DNA of 64,000 nucleotides from Pseudomonas iranensis. Lineage in GTDB: Bacteria > Pseudomonadota > Gammaproteobacteria > Pseudomonadales > Pseudomonadaceae. The position numbers and the translations under genes are program-made. Location of the stretch: positions 5,241,001 to 5,305,000 of the forward strand of contig NZ_CP077092.1 of the NCBI RefSeq assembly GCF_014268585.2, in the 5' to 3' direction. This document shows positions 10,619-19,922 of the stretch, piece after piece; the first letter of the stretch is position 1, and every line of letters begins with the position of its first letter. The notes below the pieces were generated by a model, which saw only the letters and a program-made list of their open reading frames with translations, did not search any database and was not told the DNA's origin.

Positions 10619-11559
10619 TGAACGATAAAACCGACAGCAGCGCCCGGGAAGACCTCGGCGCCGATTTCAAGAAAGCCCTCGACGAGGGCTGGTTGCCGAT
10701 TCGCGAAGTCGCGCGGCAGACCGGCGTCAACGCCATCACCCTGCGCGCTTGGGAACGTCGCTACGGCTTGGTGGTGCCCCAGCGCACGCCCAAGGGCCAT
10801 CGGCTGTATAGCGCTGAACATGTGCAGCGAATCATGGCCATCCTCACCTGGCTCAACCGTGGCGTTGCGGTCAGCCAGGTCAAGCCACTGCTCGATGCGC
10901 CGCAGGCCTTCACGGAAACCGTGGAAAACGATTGGCAGCGTCTGCATCAGACGTTGCTGGCGGCGGTCACCTCGCTCAATGAGCGCACGCTGGATGACAG
11001 CGTCAATCAGGCCATCGCCCTATACCCGCCGCGGACGTTGTGCGAGCAATTGCTGATGCCGCTGCTGGCCGAGCTCGAACAGCGCTGGCAAGGCCAATTC
11101 GGCGCGCAGATGGAGCGCACGTTTTTCTTTTCCTGGCTGCGCAGCAAGTTCGGCGCACGCATCTACCATAACAACCGCCAGCTGCATTCGGCGCCGCTGC
11201 TGTTGATCAATCATTCCGACCTGCCGCTGGAGCCACATCTGTGGCTATGCGCATGGCTGATCAGCAGTGCCGATTGCCCGGTGCAAGTGTTCGACTGGCC
11301 ACTGCCGGCCGGTGAACTGGCGCTGACCGTCGAGCATCTGCAAGCCCGTGGCGTGCTGCTGTATTCGAGCAAAGCCATGCAACTGGCGCAGCTGCCCAAG
11401 CTGTTGGCGAACGTCAATTGCCCGACCTTGATTGCTGGCCCCACGGTGCACATTCACCACACCGAGTTGTCCGCACGCACCGCCCACACTGCCGATCTGT
11501 TCCTGGCTGAAGATCCGCTTGCCGCACACCAGGCGCTGCTCGAGCGCGGATTGATTTGA
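10618..11559 (+). CDS. litR: MerR-family regulator, class II LitR-like
   Basis: A 313-residue regulator. Residues about 22-95 form a MerR winged helix (IREVARQTGVNAITLRAWER, then RYGLVVPQRTPKGHRLYSAE). The C-terminal part has the overall shape of the cobalamin-binding half of CarH/LitR. The B12 ligands are missing: where CarH has a Trp-x9-Glu-His motif this protein reads W-x8-ER, and no ExxHxxG is found. It therefore looks like a class II LitR, which I recall acting in P. putida with a separate LOV light sensor. It lies between ybgA-like and phrB genes, downstream of TGTACA operators, consistent with autoregulation. The symbol is by family, not by proven orthology. Confidence 0.85.
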   Translation: MNDKTDSSAREDLGADFKKALDEGWLPIREVARQTGVNAITLRAWERRYGLVVPQRTPKGHRLYSAEHVQRIMAILTWLNRGVAVSQVKPLLDAPQAFTETVENDWQRLHQTLLAAVTSLNERTLDDSVNQAIALYPPRTLCEQLLMPLLAELEQRWQGQFGAQMERTFFFSWLRSKFGARIYHNNRQLHSAPLLLINHSDLPLEPHLWLCAWLISSADCPVQVFDWPLPAGELALTVEHLQARGVLLYSSKAMQLAQLPKLLANVNCPTLIAGPTVHIHHTELSARTAHTADLFLAEDPLAAHQALLERGLI

Positions 11560-11575
11560 TGATGGGTTTAATCAC

Positions 11576-13021
11576 ATGCAACTGATCTGGCTGCGCAGCG
11601 ACCTGCGCCAACATGACAACACCGCCCTCGCGGCCGCCGCAGCGCGCGGCCCGACTGTGGCAGTGTATCTGTTGAGTCCGCAGCAATGGCTGGAGCACGA
11701 CGATGCGCCGTGCAAAGTGGATTTCTGGCTACGCAATTTGCGCGAACTGAGCCAGAGCCTCGGCGCGCTGAACATTCCGCTGTTGATTCGCAGCGCGCCG
11801 CACTGGGATCAGGCGCCAGCAGAACTGCTCAAGCTGTGCCGGCATTTGAAGATCGAGGCGGTGCACGTCAACGAGGAATACGGCGTTCACGAAAGCCGTC
11901 GTGATGAAGCCGTGGCCGAAACGTTGCGAGCCGAAGGCATCGAATTCCACAGTTACCTGGATCAGTTGCTGTTCAAACCCGGCACAGTGCTGACCAAGAC
12001 CGGCACCTACTTCCAGGTGTTCAGTCAGTTTCGCAAAGTCTGCTACGAACGCCTGCATCGCTCGATGCCGGCACTGGTCAAGGCACCCGGCAAGCAGGCC
12101 GCGCTGGATATCGCCAGCGATGCAATTCCCGAGGCGGTAAAAGGCTTCGCCACGCCGAGCGAATCCCTGCGCGCCTTGTGGCCGGCCGGCGAGCAAGAGG
12201 CGCGGCGCCGCCTCGACACCTTCACCGACGCGCAGATCGACTACTACCGCAGCGAACGCGACTTCCCGGCCAAACCCGGCACCAGCCAATTGTCGGCGTA
12301 CCTCGCCGCCGGGGTGATCTCGCCACGCCAGTGCCTGCACGCTGCACTGCAAAGCAATCAGGGCGAGTTCGAAAGCGGCAAGGTCGGCGCAGTGACCTGG
12401 ATCAACGAGCTGCTGTGGCGCGAGTTCTATAAACACATTCTGGTCGGCTATCCACGCGTCTCGCGGCATCGCGCCTTCCGCCCGGAAACCGAGGCGCTGG
12501 CCTGGCGCGATGCGCCGGAAGAACTCAAGGCCTGGCAGGAGGCACGCACCGGTCTGCCGATCATTGACGCGGCGATGCGCCAACTGCTGGAAACCGGCTG
12601 GATGCACAATCGCCTGCGCATGGTCGTGGCGATGTTCCTGACCAAAAACCTGCTGATCGACTGGCGCGAGGGCGAACGCTTTTTCATGCGCCACCTGATC
12701 GACGGCGACCTGGCGGCCAACAACGGTGGCTGGCAGTGGAGCTCGTCGACCGGCACCGACTCGGCGCCGTACTTCCGTATCTTCAACCCGTTGAGCCAGT
12801 CGGAAAAATTCGATGCCGAAGGCGTGTTCATCAAGCACTGGTTGCCGGAACTGGCCGGGCTCAACAAGAAGGAAGTGCACAATCCGGCGGCAGCCGGAGG
12901 ACTGTTCGGCGTGGCCGATTATCCGGCGCCGATCGTCAACCTCAGCACTTCACGCGAGCGTGCGCTGACGGCGTTCAAGAACCTGCCGTCGCGCCAGCCA
13001 GTGGGCGGCAGCGATGAGTGA
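11576..13021 (+). CDS. phrB: Deoxyribodipyrimidine photolyase
   Basis: A 481-residue light-driven enzyme that repairs cyclobutane pyrimidine dimers. The N-terminal antenna domain begins MQLIWLRSDLRQHDNTALA. The FAD-binding region contains GTSQLSAYLAAGVISPRQCL (about 239-258), TGLPIIDAAMRQLLETGWMH and GGWQWSSSTGTDSAPYFRIF (about 383-402), where the conserved Trp and Asp of class I photolyases are visible. Length matches E. coli PhrB. It follows the MerR gene by 16 bases, and its end overlaps the NTF2-like gene by eight bases. Confidence 0.97.
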   Translation: MQLIWLRSDLRQHDNTALAAAAARGPTVAVYLLSPQQWLEHDDAPCKVDFWLRNLRELSQSLGALNIPLLIRSAPHWDQAPAELLKLCRHLKIEAVHVNEEYGVHESRRDEAVAETLRAEGIEFHSYLDQLLFKPGTVLTKTGTYFQVFSQFRKVCYERLHRSMPALVKAPGKQAALDIASDAIPEAVKGFATPSESLRALWPAGEQEARRRLDTFTDAQIDYYRSERDFPAKPGTSQLSAYLAAGVISPRQCLHAALQSNQGEFESGKVGAVTWINELLWREFYKHILVGYPRVSRHRAFRPETEALAWRDAPEELKAWQEARTGLPIIDAAMRQLLETGWMHNRLRMVVAMFLTKNLLIDWREGERFFMRHLIDGDLAANNGGWQWSSSTGTDSAPYFRIFNPLSQSEKFDAEGVFIKHWLPELAGLNKKEVHNPAAAGGLFGVADYPAPIVNLSTSRERALTAFKNLPSRQPVGGSDE

Positions 13022-13436
13022 ATTCCTGCGCAGCTTCGCCCGCGAGTTTTCCGGGTTGAACAAAGACAACCTGCATCGCCTCGGCGAGCTGTACAGCGAC
13101 GACATTCATTTCACCGATCCGCTGCACGAAGTTCAGGGCCTGGCACAACTGCAGGATTACTTCAGCGAGCTGTACGCCAACGTCAGCGATCTGCGTTTCG
13201 ATTTTCATGGTTTCGACCAGATCCGCGAAGGTGAGGGTTACCTGCGCTGGGTCATGAGTTATCGCCATCCGCGTCTGGCCAAGGGCCGGGAAATCAGGGT
13301 CGGTGGCTGCTCGCACCTGCTCTGGCGCGACAAGGTTTATCGCCATCGGGATTATTTCGATGCCGGGGCGCTGCTGTATGAACACTTGCCAATATTGGGC
13401 CGGGCGATTGCTTGGCTGAAAAGGAGAATGGGATGA
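13014..13436 (+). CDS. NTF2-like/SnoaL-like protein
   Basis: A 140-residue protein with the NTF2-like cone fold pattern: an N-terminal helix (SEFLRSFAREFSGLNKDNLH), then LYSDDIHFTDPLHEVQGLA, and alternating strands ending in DYFDAGALLYEHLPILG. Members act either as small-molecule isomerases or as binding subunits. The substrate is unknown. It overlaps phrB and the SDR gene, so it is translated as part of the same operon. The context points to modification of a lipid-derived substrate. Confidence 0.85.
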   Translation: MSEFLRSFAREFSGLNKDNLHRLGELYSDDIHFTDPLHEVQGLAQLQDYFSELYANVSDLRFDFHGFDQIREGEGYLRWVMSYRHPRLAKGREIRVGGCSHLLWRDKVYRHRDYFDAGALLYEHLPILGRAIAWLKRRMG

Positions 13437-14215
13437 GTCGTACACCTCCACGGCGGTATTGGTTGACCGGCGCCAGCAGTGGCATCGGCGCAGCATTGTG
13501 TGAGGACATTCTGAAAAGCGGCGCGCACCTGGCGGTCAGCTCGCGCTCGGCCGCGCCGCTGAAAGTCTTGTCTCAGCGTTATCCGGGCCAGGTGCTGGTG
13601 GTACCCGGCGATCTGACCAACAGTCAGACCGTGCGCGAAATCGGTGAGCAGATCGCCGAGGCCTGGGGTTCGCTGGACAGCGTGATTCTCAACGCCGGCA
13701 CCTGTGAATATGTCGACGCGCGCCAGTTCGATTCGTCGATCATCGAGCACGTGGTGCGCACCAATCTGCTCGCCAGCAGCTATTGCATCGAGGCCGCCCT
13801 GCCGCTATTGCGCAAAGGCACGGCGCCGCACCTGGTCGGCATGGCCAGCTCGGTGACTTACCTGCCGCTGCCTCGCGCCGAAGCCTATGGCGCATCGAAG
13901 GCCGGGCTGCGTTACCTGTTCGAATCGCTGCGCATCGATCTGGCGGATGAAGGCATTGAAGTCACCATCATCAGCCCGGGTTTTGTCGAAACGCCGCTGA
14001 CCGAAAGGAACGATTTCCCGATGCCGCTGAGCTGGCCTGCGGATAAAGCGGCGCGGCACATCTTCGCCAAACTCAAGGACCGTCCGCTGGAAATTGCCTT
14101 CCCGGGGCTGTTCATGGCCGCGCTGTGGCCACTGTCCAAGCTGCCCGCTCGCGCGCAATTGGCGATCGGCAAACGCATGGTGCGCAAGAACCCTCCGCAG
14201 CGGGACCCGATATGA
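13433..14215 (+). CDS. Short-chain dehydrogenase/reductase
   Basis: A 260-residue classical SDR. The cofactor motif is TGASSGIGAAL (about residues 10-20), NAG appears in VILNAGTCEY, and the catalytic residues are in MASSVTYLP (Ser) and YGASKAG (Tyr and Lys, about 149-155). SPGFVETPLT follows. The substrate is unknown. The C-terminal AFPGLFMAALWPLSKLP segment is hydrophobic, compatible with membrane association. The start overlaps the preceding stop (ATGA), and the end overlaps the COG2907 gene. Confidence 0.9.
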   Translation: MSRTPPRRYWLTGASSGIGAALCEDILKSGAHLAVSSRSAAPLKVLSQRYPGQVLVVPGDLTNSQTVREIGEQIAEAWGSLDSVILNAGTCEYVDARQFDSSIIEHVVRTNLLASSYCIEAALPLLRKGTAPHLVGMASSVTYLPLPRAEAYGASKAGLRYLFESLRIDLADEGIEVTIISPGFVETPLTERNDFPMPLSWPADKAARHIFAKLKDRPLEIAFPGLFMAALWPLSKLPARAQLAIGKRMVRKNPPQRDPI

Positions 14216-15459
14216 AAATCGCCGTAATTGGCAGCGGTATCGCCGGGCTCACCTGCGCCTACCTGCTGAACCGCCGCCACGACATCACCGTGTTCGAAGC
14301 GAGTGACTGGGTCGGCGGCCATACCCACACCGTACCGGTCAGCGTGGCCGGGCAATCGTTCGCCATCGATACCGGTTTTATCGTGTTCAACGACTGGACT
14401 TACCCGAACTTCATTCGCTTGCTCAACCAGCTCGGCGTGGCGTTCAAGCCGGCCGAAATGAGCTTTTCGGTAACCGACCCGGACACTGGCGTGGAGTACA
14501 ACGGCAACAATCTCAACAGCCTGTTCGCCCAGCGCAGCAATCTGTTGTCGCCGGGGTTCTGGGGCATGCTGCGCGACATTCTGCGCTTCAACAAAGAAGC
14601 CCAGCGCGACCTGATCGAACTGCGCATCGCCGCCGACACCACCCTCGACGATTACCTCAAGGCCGGCGGCTACGGCGAGCGCTTCGTCCTGCATTACATC
14701 GTGCCGATGGGCGCGGCAATCTGGTCGATGCCGATGGCGGAAATGCTCAATTTCCCGCTGCAATTCTTCCTGCGTTTCTTCAAGAATCATGGCCTGCTCT
14801 CAGTCAGCGATCGTCCGCAGTGGCAGGTCATTGAAGGCGGTTCCAGTGCCTACGTGGCGCCGCTGACTGCTTCATTCAGCGACAGGATTCGTCTGAACTG
14901 CCCGGTCAAGCGCGTCGAGCGCAACCAGCACGGCGTGGTTATCCACAGCCCGGCCGGCCTCGAACATTTCGACAAAGTGGTGTTCGCCTGTCACAGCGAT
15001 CAGGCGCTGAAACTGCTGGCCAACCCGAGCGACGCCGAGCGCTCGATTCTCGGCGCCCTGCTCTACGCCGACAACGATGTCGTGCTGCACACCGACACGC
15101 GCCTGCTGCCGACGCGCAAACTGGCCTGGGCCAGCTGGAATTATCGCCTCGGCGGCGCCGGCCACACGCGCGCAGCAGTCACGTACAACATGAATATTCT
15201 GCAGGGCATCGAGAGCGACACTACGTTCTGCGTCAGCCTCAACCAGACTGCCGGCATCAGCCCGGATAAAGTGCTGGCCCGCTATACTTACGCCCACCCG
15301 CAATACACCCTCGCCGCAGCGGCCGCGCAAAACCGTTGGGGCGAACTCGACGGCGAGCAGCACACGCATTATTGCGGCGCCTACTGGGCCAACGGTTTTC
15401 ATGAAGATGGCGTGGTCAGCGGGCTGCGCGTAGCCGCCGCGTTCGGTGAAACCCTGTGA
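14212..15459 (+). CDS. COG2907-type FAD-dependent amine-oxidase-like protein
   Basis: A 415-residue flavoprotein with MKIAVIGSGIAGLTCAYLLN at the N-terminus and the GGHTHT motif (about 38-43), typical of the COG2907 predicted NAD/FAD-binding family. DTGFIVFNDWTYPNFIRLLN and YCGAYWANGFHEDGVVSGLR (C-terminal FAD site) are also characteristic. From memory, such proteins are regularly encoded beside DUF1365 and Cfa-type methyltransferases, and a similar group belongs to the singlet-oxygen regulon of Rhodobacter. A fatty-acyl desaturation or oxidation step is plausible but unproven here. Confidence 0.88.
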   Translation: MKIAVIGSGIAGLTCAYLLNRRHDITVFEASDWVGGHTHTVPVSVAGQSFAIDTGFIVFNDWTYPNFIRLLNQLGVAFKPAEMSFSVTDPDTGVEYNGNNLNSLFAQRSNLLSPGFWGMLRDILRFNKEAQRDLIELRIAADTTLDDYLKAGGYGERFVLHYIVPMGAAIWSMPMAEMLNFPLQFFLRFFKNHGLLSVSDRPQWQVIEGGSSAYVAPLTASFSDRIRLNCPVKRVERNQHGVVIHSPAGLEHFDKVVFACHSDQALKLLANPSDAERSILGALLYADNDVVLHTDTRLLPTRKLAWASWNYRLGGAGHTRAAVTYNMNILQGIESDTTFCVSLNQTAGISPDKVLARYTYAHPQYTLAAAAAQNRWGELDGEQHTHYCGAYWANGFHEDGVVSGLRVAAAFGETL

Positions 15460-16271
15460 ACAGTGCTCTGTACAGCGGCGTTATCGGCCACCGACGTTTT
15501 TCGCCGCGCCGCCACGAATTCCGCTACCGCATCGGTTTGGTCTACCTCGACCTGAGCGAACAGGACGCCGTACTGGCCCTGTCGCCACTGGCCGGGCGCA
15601 GCCGCTTTGCGCCGTTCTCGTTTCGCGAAACCGATTACCTCAAAGCCTTCACCGGCAAGGGCATGCGCCTGATCGACGCGGTGCGCCAGCAGGTCGGCGC
15701 AGCCATCGGTCATGAGCCACAAGGCGCGGTGTGCCTGCTGACCCAGCCGCGCAGTTGGGGCCTGTCGTTCAATCCGGTGAGTTTCTTCTATTGCCATGAA
15801 GCCGACGGACAACTCGCGGCGATCGTTTGTGAAGTAACCAATACGCCATGGCGCGAGCGTTATCACTATGTGCTGCCGGCGCAGGTGCCGACCAGCCTGG
15901 TGGATTTCCACCAGCATTTCGCTGTGGCCAAGGCGTTTCACGTCTCGCCGTTTCTACCCCGCGACCTCGAATACCGCATGAGCTTCAGCCCCGCTGCGCA
16001 AAGCCTTGGCGTGCACATGGCCGATTGGCAGGGCAACGAGAAACTGTTCGACGCCACGCTCAATCTGCGCCGCGAATCCCTCGATCGCCGCAGCCTGCAC
16101 CGCTACCTGCGGCGCTTCCCGTGGATGACCGCAAAAACCGCTCTGGCGATTTATTGGCAAGCGTTGCGACTGCTGCTCAAGCGCGCGCCGATCTTCCCTC
16201 ACCAGGCTGCCGCCGGCAGCTTTCAAACCGCCACTGTGCCTCCGAAGGAGCCGCACCATGAAATCCTCTAG
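15456..16271 (+). CDS. DUF1365 (COG3496) protein
   Basis: A 271-residue protein with the DUF1365 signatures YSGVIGHRRFSPRRHEFRYR at the N-terminus and LTQPRSWGLSFNPVSFFYCH (about residues 96-115). NTPWRERYHYVL and FHVSPFLPRDLEYRMSF follow. The activity is not established to my knowledge. It overlaps the COG2907 gene by four bases and the Cfa-type gene by 14 bases. The conserved COG2907-DUF1365-Cfa trio suggests one pathway acting on membrane fatty acids. Confidence 0.9.
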   Translation: MNSALYSGVIGHRRFSPRRHEFRYRIGLVYLDLSEQDAVLALSPLAGRSRFAPFSFRETDYLKAFTGKGMRLIDAVRQQVGAAIGHEPQGAVCLLTQPRSWGLSFNPVSFFYCHEADGQLAAIVCEVTNTPWRERYHYVLPAQVPTSLVDFHQHFAVAKAFHVSPFLPRDLEYRMSFSPAAQSLGVHMADWQGNEKLFDATLNLRRESLDRRSLHRYLRRFPWMTAKTALAIYWQALRLLLKRAPIFPHQAAAGSFQTATVPPKEPHHEIL

Positions 16272-17523
16272 CCTGCCGCTCGGTCGCTTCAGCACCAACG
16301 GTTTGACCGGCTCGCTGCTGCGCCGTGGCGTGTTGCGCCAATTGGCCCAGCTCAAACACGGACAATTGATGGTCGTCGAGGATGGCGAACGAATGCTTTT
16401 CGGCACCCCGGGCAGTGCTCTGCTCGGCGAAGTCCATGTACTCGACCCGGCTCTGTGGGGCATGGTTGCCAGCAACGGCTCGATCGGCGCCGGCGAAGCA
16501 TTCATCCACGGCTATTGGAGTTCGCCGGACCTGACCGCGGTGGTGCGCGTGTTCGTCAGCAATCTCGAGGTGCTCGACGCCATGGAGGGTGGCCTGGCGC
16601 GACTCGGCCGGCCCTTCGTGCAAGGCCTGCACTGGCTCAATCGCAACACGCGCAAGGGTTCGCAGAAAAACATCGCCGCGCACTACGACCTCGGCAATGA
16701 ACTGTTCGAACAGTTTCTCGACCCGACCATGATGTATTCCGCCGCCCAGTTCCTTTCGCCGAGCGACACCCTGGAACAGGCGCAATTGAACAAACTTGAA
16801 CGCATCTGCCAGAAACTCGCGCTCAAACCCAGCGACCACCTGCTGGAAATCGGCACCGGCTGGGGCAGCATGGCGTTGTACGCGGCGCAGCATTACGGTT
16901 GCCGCGTGACCACCACGACGCTGTCGAAAGAGCAGTTCGCGTTCACTGCCAAACGCATCGAACAATTGGGCTTGCAGGACCGCGTCACCTTGCTGCTCAA
17001 GGATTACCGCGACCTCAGCGGCGAGTACGACAAACTGGTGTCGATCGAGATGATCGAAGCGGTCGGCCATCGGTTCCTGCCCACCTACTTCAAGCAATGC
17101 GCGCAGTTGCTCAAGAGCAACGGCCTGATGCTGCTCCAGGCGATCACCATTCGCGAACAACGCTACGAACAGGCCAAGCGCAGCGTCGACTTTATCCAGC
17201 GCTATATCTTTCCCGGTGGCGCCCTGCCCTCGGTGCACAAGATGCTCGATGTGGTCAGCCGCGAAACCGACATGAACCTGCTGCACATGGAAGATTTCGG
17301 CCTGCATTACGCCAAGACCCTGCGCCTGTGGCACGAGAACTTTCGCCTCGCCCACGGTCGCCTGAGCGAACTGGGCTACGACGATTATTTCCTGCGTTTG
17401 TGGGAGTTCTATCTGTGCTACTGCGAGGGCGGATTCCTCGAACGCACCATCGGCACCGCGCAATTGCTGCTGGCCAAACCGGCGGCGATGACCGCGCCGT
17501 TGCTCGGGCGCTTCGATGCGTGA
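16258..17523 (+). CDS. Cyclopropane-fatty-acyl-phospholipid synthase-family methyltransferase
   Basis: A 421-residue SAM-dependent methyltransferase of the Cfa family. The SAM motif is LLEIGTGWGSMALYAAQHYG (about residues 198-217). Family segments NIAAHYDLGNELFEQFLDPT and MIEAVGHRFLPTYFKQCAQL are clear, and the C-terminal YLCYCEGGFLE matches the position of the active-site Cys region. It may form a cyclopropane ring or add a methyl group to an unsaturated acyl chain in phospholipids. Its position after COG2907 and DUF1365 genes favours a specialised product over the housekeeping cyclopropane fatty acid. It overlaps DUF2878 by eight bases. Confidence 0.9.
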   Translation: MKSSSLPLGRFSTNGLTGSLLRRGVLRQLAQLKHGQLMVVEDGERMLFGTPGSALLGEVHVLDPALWGMVASNGSIGAGEAFIHGYWSSPDLTAVVRVFVSNLEVLDAMEGGLARLGRPFVQGLHWLNRNTRKGSQKNIAAHYDLGNELFEQFLDPTMMYSAAQFLSPSDTLEQAQLNKLERICQKLALKPSDHLLEIGTGWGSMALYAAQHYGCRVTTTTLSKEQFAFTAKRIEQLGLQDRVTLLLKDYRDLSGEYDKLVSIEMIEAVGHRFLPTYFKQCAQLLKSNGLMLLQAITIREQRYEQAKRSVDFIQRYIFPGGALPSVHKMLDVVSRETDMNLLHMEDFGLHYAKTLRLWHENFRLAHGRLSELGYDDYFLRLWEFYLCYCEGGFLERTIGTAQLLLAKPAAMTAPLLGRFDA

Positions 17524-18007
17524 GCAAATCGCCAATGCCGTGCTGTTTCAGCTCGGCTGGCTGGCCTGCGTGCTCGGCGGCAACAGTTTATGGCTGTTGC
17601 TGGCGCTGGCGGCTCTGGTGATTCATCTGCGCTGGATCAGCAGTTGGGCGGCAGAAGGACGTTTGATTCTGTGCGTGGTGATTGTCGGCACGGCGGTGGA
17701 CAGTGTCCTGCGTTACCTCGACGTGTTCCGCTTTGCAGACGCGTCACCGCTGATTCCGCTGTGGCTGATGCTGCTGTGGGCGCTGCTCGCCACCACGTTG
17801 CGCCACTGCCTGGCCTGGAGCGCGCGGCCATGGTGGCTGGCCAGCGCACTTGGCGCGGTGGGCGGCGCATTGTCGTACTACGCTGGCGGACGCCTGGCGG
17901 GCGTGCAATTTCCCTATGGCGAGGCGGCGACGCTGATCGTTATCGGGCTGCTCTGGGCAGGCTTGTTCCCACTGTTGCATTTGATGGCGCGGCGTCTGGC
18001 GCCGTGA
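17516..18007 (+). CDS. DUF2878 integral membrane protein
   Basis: A 163-residue inner-membrane protein with about five hydrophobic segments, starting MREQIANAVLFQLGWLACVL. The pattern fits DUF2878, a family usually found at the end of COG2907-DUF1365-Cfa clusters. The function is unknown; a membrane partner for lipid modification is an inference from context. It is the last gene of the tightly overlapping series that began at 9656. Confidence 0.8.
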   Translation: MREQIANAVLFQLGWLACVLGGNSLWLLLALAALVIHLRWISSWAAEGRLILCVVIVGTAVDSVLRYLDVFRFADASPLIPLWLMLLWALLATTLRHCLAWSARPWWLASALGAVGGALSYYAGGRLAGVQFPYGEAATLIVIGLLWAGLFPLLHLMARRLAP

Positions 18008-18059
18008 GCGTCCGTCAGCGCTTTCACACCCAAAGCGATCACTGCCTTACACTGCCGCT

Positions 18060-18365
18060 ATGAAAACCATCCCTCACACCCAAATTGCCGAACCGGCGGT
18101 CACCTGCTCGACCTGTGCGGCGTGCTGCTGCCAGCTCGAAGTGATGCTGATCACCGACACCGGCGTGCCTGATCGCTTTATCGATACCGATGAATGGGGC
18201 GGTGAAGTGATGCTGCGTCTGGACGACGGCTGGTGCGCGGCACTGGATCGCGACAGCATGATGTGCACGATCTATGAACGACGCCCGCTGATTTGCCGCG
18301 AGTTTGAAATGGGCGCGCCGGAGTGCATCGAAGAGCGCCGGGGTATTGCGACAGCCTACCGCTGA
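18060..18365 (+). CDS. YkgJ-family cysteine-cluster protein
   Basis: A 101-residue soluble protein of the YkgJ/UPF0153 type, with cysteine motifs CSTCAACCCQLEV near residues 15-27, then MCTIYERRPLICREFEMG and a final PECIEE. These probably bind zinc or an iron-sulphur cluster. Its function is not known. It lies 52 bases after the DUF2878 gene in the same direction, so it could be read from the light operon or from its own promoter. The REPIN that follows may mark the end of the transcript. Confidence 0.85.
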   Translation: MKTIPHTQIAEPAVTCSTCAACCCQLEVMLITDTGVPDRFIDTDEWGGEVMLRLDDGWCAALDRDSMMCTIYERRPLICREFEMGAPECIEERRGIATAYR

Positions 18366-18388
18366 TTTCTTTGACAACGCAGAAACAA

Positions 18389-18478
18389 CTGTGGGAGCGA
18401 GCCTGCTCGCGAAGGCGGTGTGTCAGCCACCATTTGAATTGACTGACACTCGGCTTTCGCGAGCAGGCTCGCTCCCAC
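18389..18478. repeat. REPIN, GTGGGAGCGAGC family
   Basis: CTGTGGGAGCGAGCCTGCTC and the inverse GAGCAGGCTCGCTCCCAC flank about 45 bases. It separates the convergent ykgJ-like and pagL genes. Confidence 0.93.
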
Positions 18479-18500
18479 GTTGGTTCCGCGTAGCGGCGTG

Positions 18501-19019
18501 TTACAGCGGCATTGTGTAATGCAGCGCGTAGCTTTCTACACCATCGTTGTCGCTGGACAGGCCGGCGTTGGAGTAGTGCGTGGCGCGGATGCCGACTTCG
18601 TGTCCGCCGTTGAAGCGCAGGCCGAAACCGATACGGTCTTCGAACTGGAAGGAACCGCCCAGCTTGTTGCTCTCATATTCGGTGTTGGAGAAGAACGCCG
18701 CGCCGATACCCGCTTCAACGTACGGTTTGACCGACTGGCCGGCAAACTCGTAAACGAATACAGGCGAGAACGACAGGCTGTTGTTGCTGGAAGTCTTGTC
18801 ACCTTCCCAGTACGTATAAGCACCGCTCCAGTAGCCGGTCAGGCGACCCACGTCGCTCTGCAGCCAGCTCTTGTCCCAGTCGAAATTCATGCCTAAGCGA
18901 TACGTCATTGTCGAATCGCTGGTACCGCCGACGGCGAATTCAACGCCAGCGGCTTGTGCAGAAATGCTTTGCCCCATCAGTGCGGCCGCAATCGCGGCCA
19001 AGCAGAATAGTCGCTTCAC
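18501..19019 (-). CDS. pagL: Lipid A 3-O-deacylase PagL
   Basis: A 172-residue outer-membrane beta-barrel enzyme that removes the 3-position acyl chain of lipid A. It has a Sec signal peptide (MKRLFCLAAIAAALMGQSIS AQA, cleavage near residue 23). The catalytic motif GIRATHYSNAGLSSDNDGVE (about residues 143-162) holds the active-site His and Ser. Alternating aromatic strands run to the C-terminal LHYTMPL. Length equals the P. aeruginosa enzyme. It has its own intergenic region upstream and is not in an operon with murI. Confidence 0.95.
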   Translation of the reverse strand: MKRLFCLAAIAAALMGQSISAQAAGVEFAVGGTSDSTMTYRLGMNFDWDKSWLQSDVGRLTGYWSGAYTYWEGDKTSSNNSLSFSPVFVYEFAGQSVKPYVEAGIGAAFFSNTEYESNKLGGSFQFEDRIGFGLRFNGGHEVGIRATHYSNAGLSSDNDGVESYALHYTMPL

Positions 19020-19130
19020 TTTGAAACTTCCTTTTCCGGAACGATCGTTTGGTTTTTAGTTGCTGCTGTCGCTATAGAAATCCGCGCTTGGTCAGAAGTT
19101 CAGCGTTTTTTCAGTTATTTCACATTTTTT

Positions 19131-19922
19131 TTACAAGTCGAAGTTTTGCACATTCGACGCAGTTTGGCCCAGCAACGGTAGGATTTTTCTGAGGGACTGC
19201 GGATCGGCGCTGGTCCAGAACTTCACCGGCTGGCTCGGACATTGCGCCAGCAGATCACGCTCGGCGAGCAAACGCTGCAACTGCCGGGCCACGGCAGCTC
19301 CGGTATCGATCAGGCTGACATCGTCGGCGATCATCGATCTCAGTAACGGTTTCAGAAAGGGATAATGGGTGCAGCCCAGGATGATCGTGTCGCAGTTTTG
19401 CGCCAGCAATGGAGCGACGTAACCTTGCAATAAAGTGCGTAATTCGGCGCTGTGCAGATCACCCGTTTCGATCAGCTCGACCAGTCCCGGACATGGCTGG
19501 GTGATGACTTTTATGTCAACCGCGAAACGATCGAGCAACGCGGCAAACTTTGCGCTCTGCAATGTGCCTGTCGTGGCCAGGACGCCAACCACGCCGCTTC
19601 GCGTGGCCGCAGCGGCCGGTTTGACCGCCGGTTCCATGCCGACAATCGGCCATTCGGGAAAGTCGCGACGCAAGTCGGCAACACCGGCCACAGTCGCGGT
19701 ATTGCACGCCAGCACCAAAGCCTTGGCACCCTGCTCGCGAAAAAACCCTGCCATCGCACTGCAACGCTGGCGGATGAATTCCGGGGTTTTCTCGCCGTAA
19801 GGAATGTGCCCGCAATCGGCGACATAAAGCAGCGATTCGTTGGGCAGCAAGCGCTGAATTTCGCCGAGAACCGACAAGCCGCCGACCCCGGAATCGAACA
19901 CGCCGATCGGCGCTTCACGCAT
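19131..19922 (-). CDS. murI: Glutamate racemase
   Basis: A 263-residue cytoplasmic enzyme making D-glutamate for peptidoglycan. Catalytic cysteines are in [10 protein letters not shown] (about residues 69-78) and [12 protein letters not shown] (about 179-190). The N-terminal [14 protein letters not shown] is the family signature. The ATG giving [12 protein letters not shown] is chosen; the frame extends 17 codons upstream into moeB. It overlaps moeB by eight bases and is the last gene of the hemA-prfA-prmC-moeB-murI operon. Confidence 0.97.
   Translation of the reverse strand: MREAPIGVFDSGVGGLSVLGEIQRLLPNESLLYVADCGHIPYGEKTPEFIRQRCSAMAGFFREQGAKALVLACNTATVAGVADLRRDFPEWPIVGMEPAVKPAAAATRSGVVGVLATTGTLQSAKFAALLDRFAVDIKVITQPCPGLVELIETGDLHSAELRTLLQGYVAPLLAQNCDTIILGCTHYPFLKPLLRSMIADDVSLIDTGAAVARQLQRLLAERDLLAQCPSQPVKFWTSADPQSLRKILPLLGQTASNVQNFDL

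Noticed and set aside
10618..11559. Adenosylcobalamin photoreceptor CarH
   Set aside because: The B12-binding Glu-His and ExxHxxG motifs are absent, so a class II LitR assignment is better.
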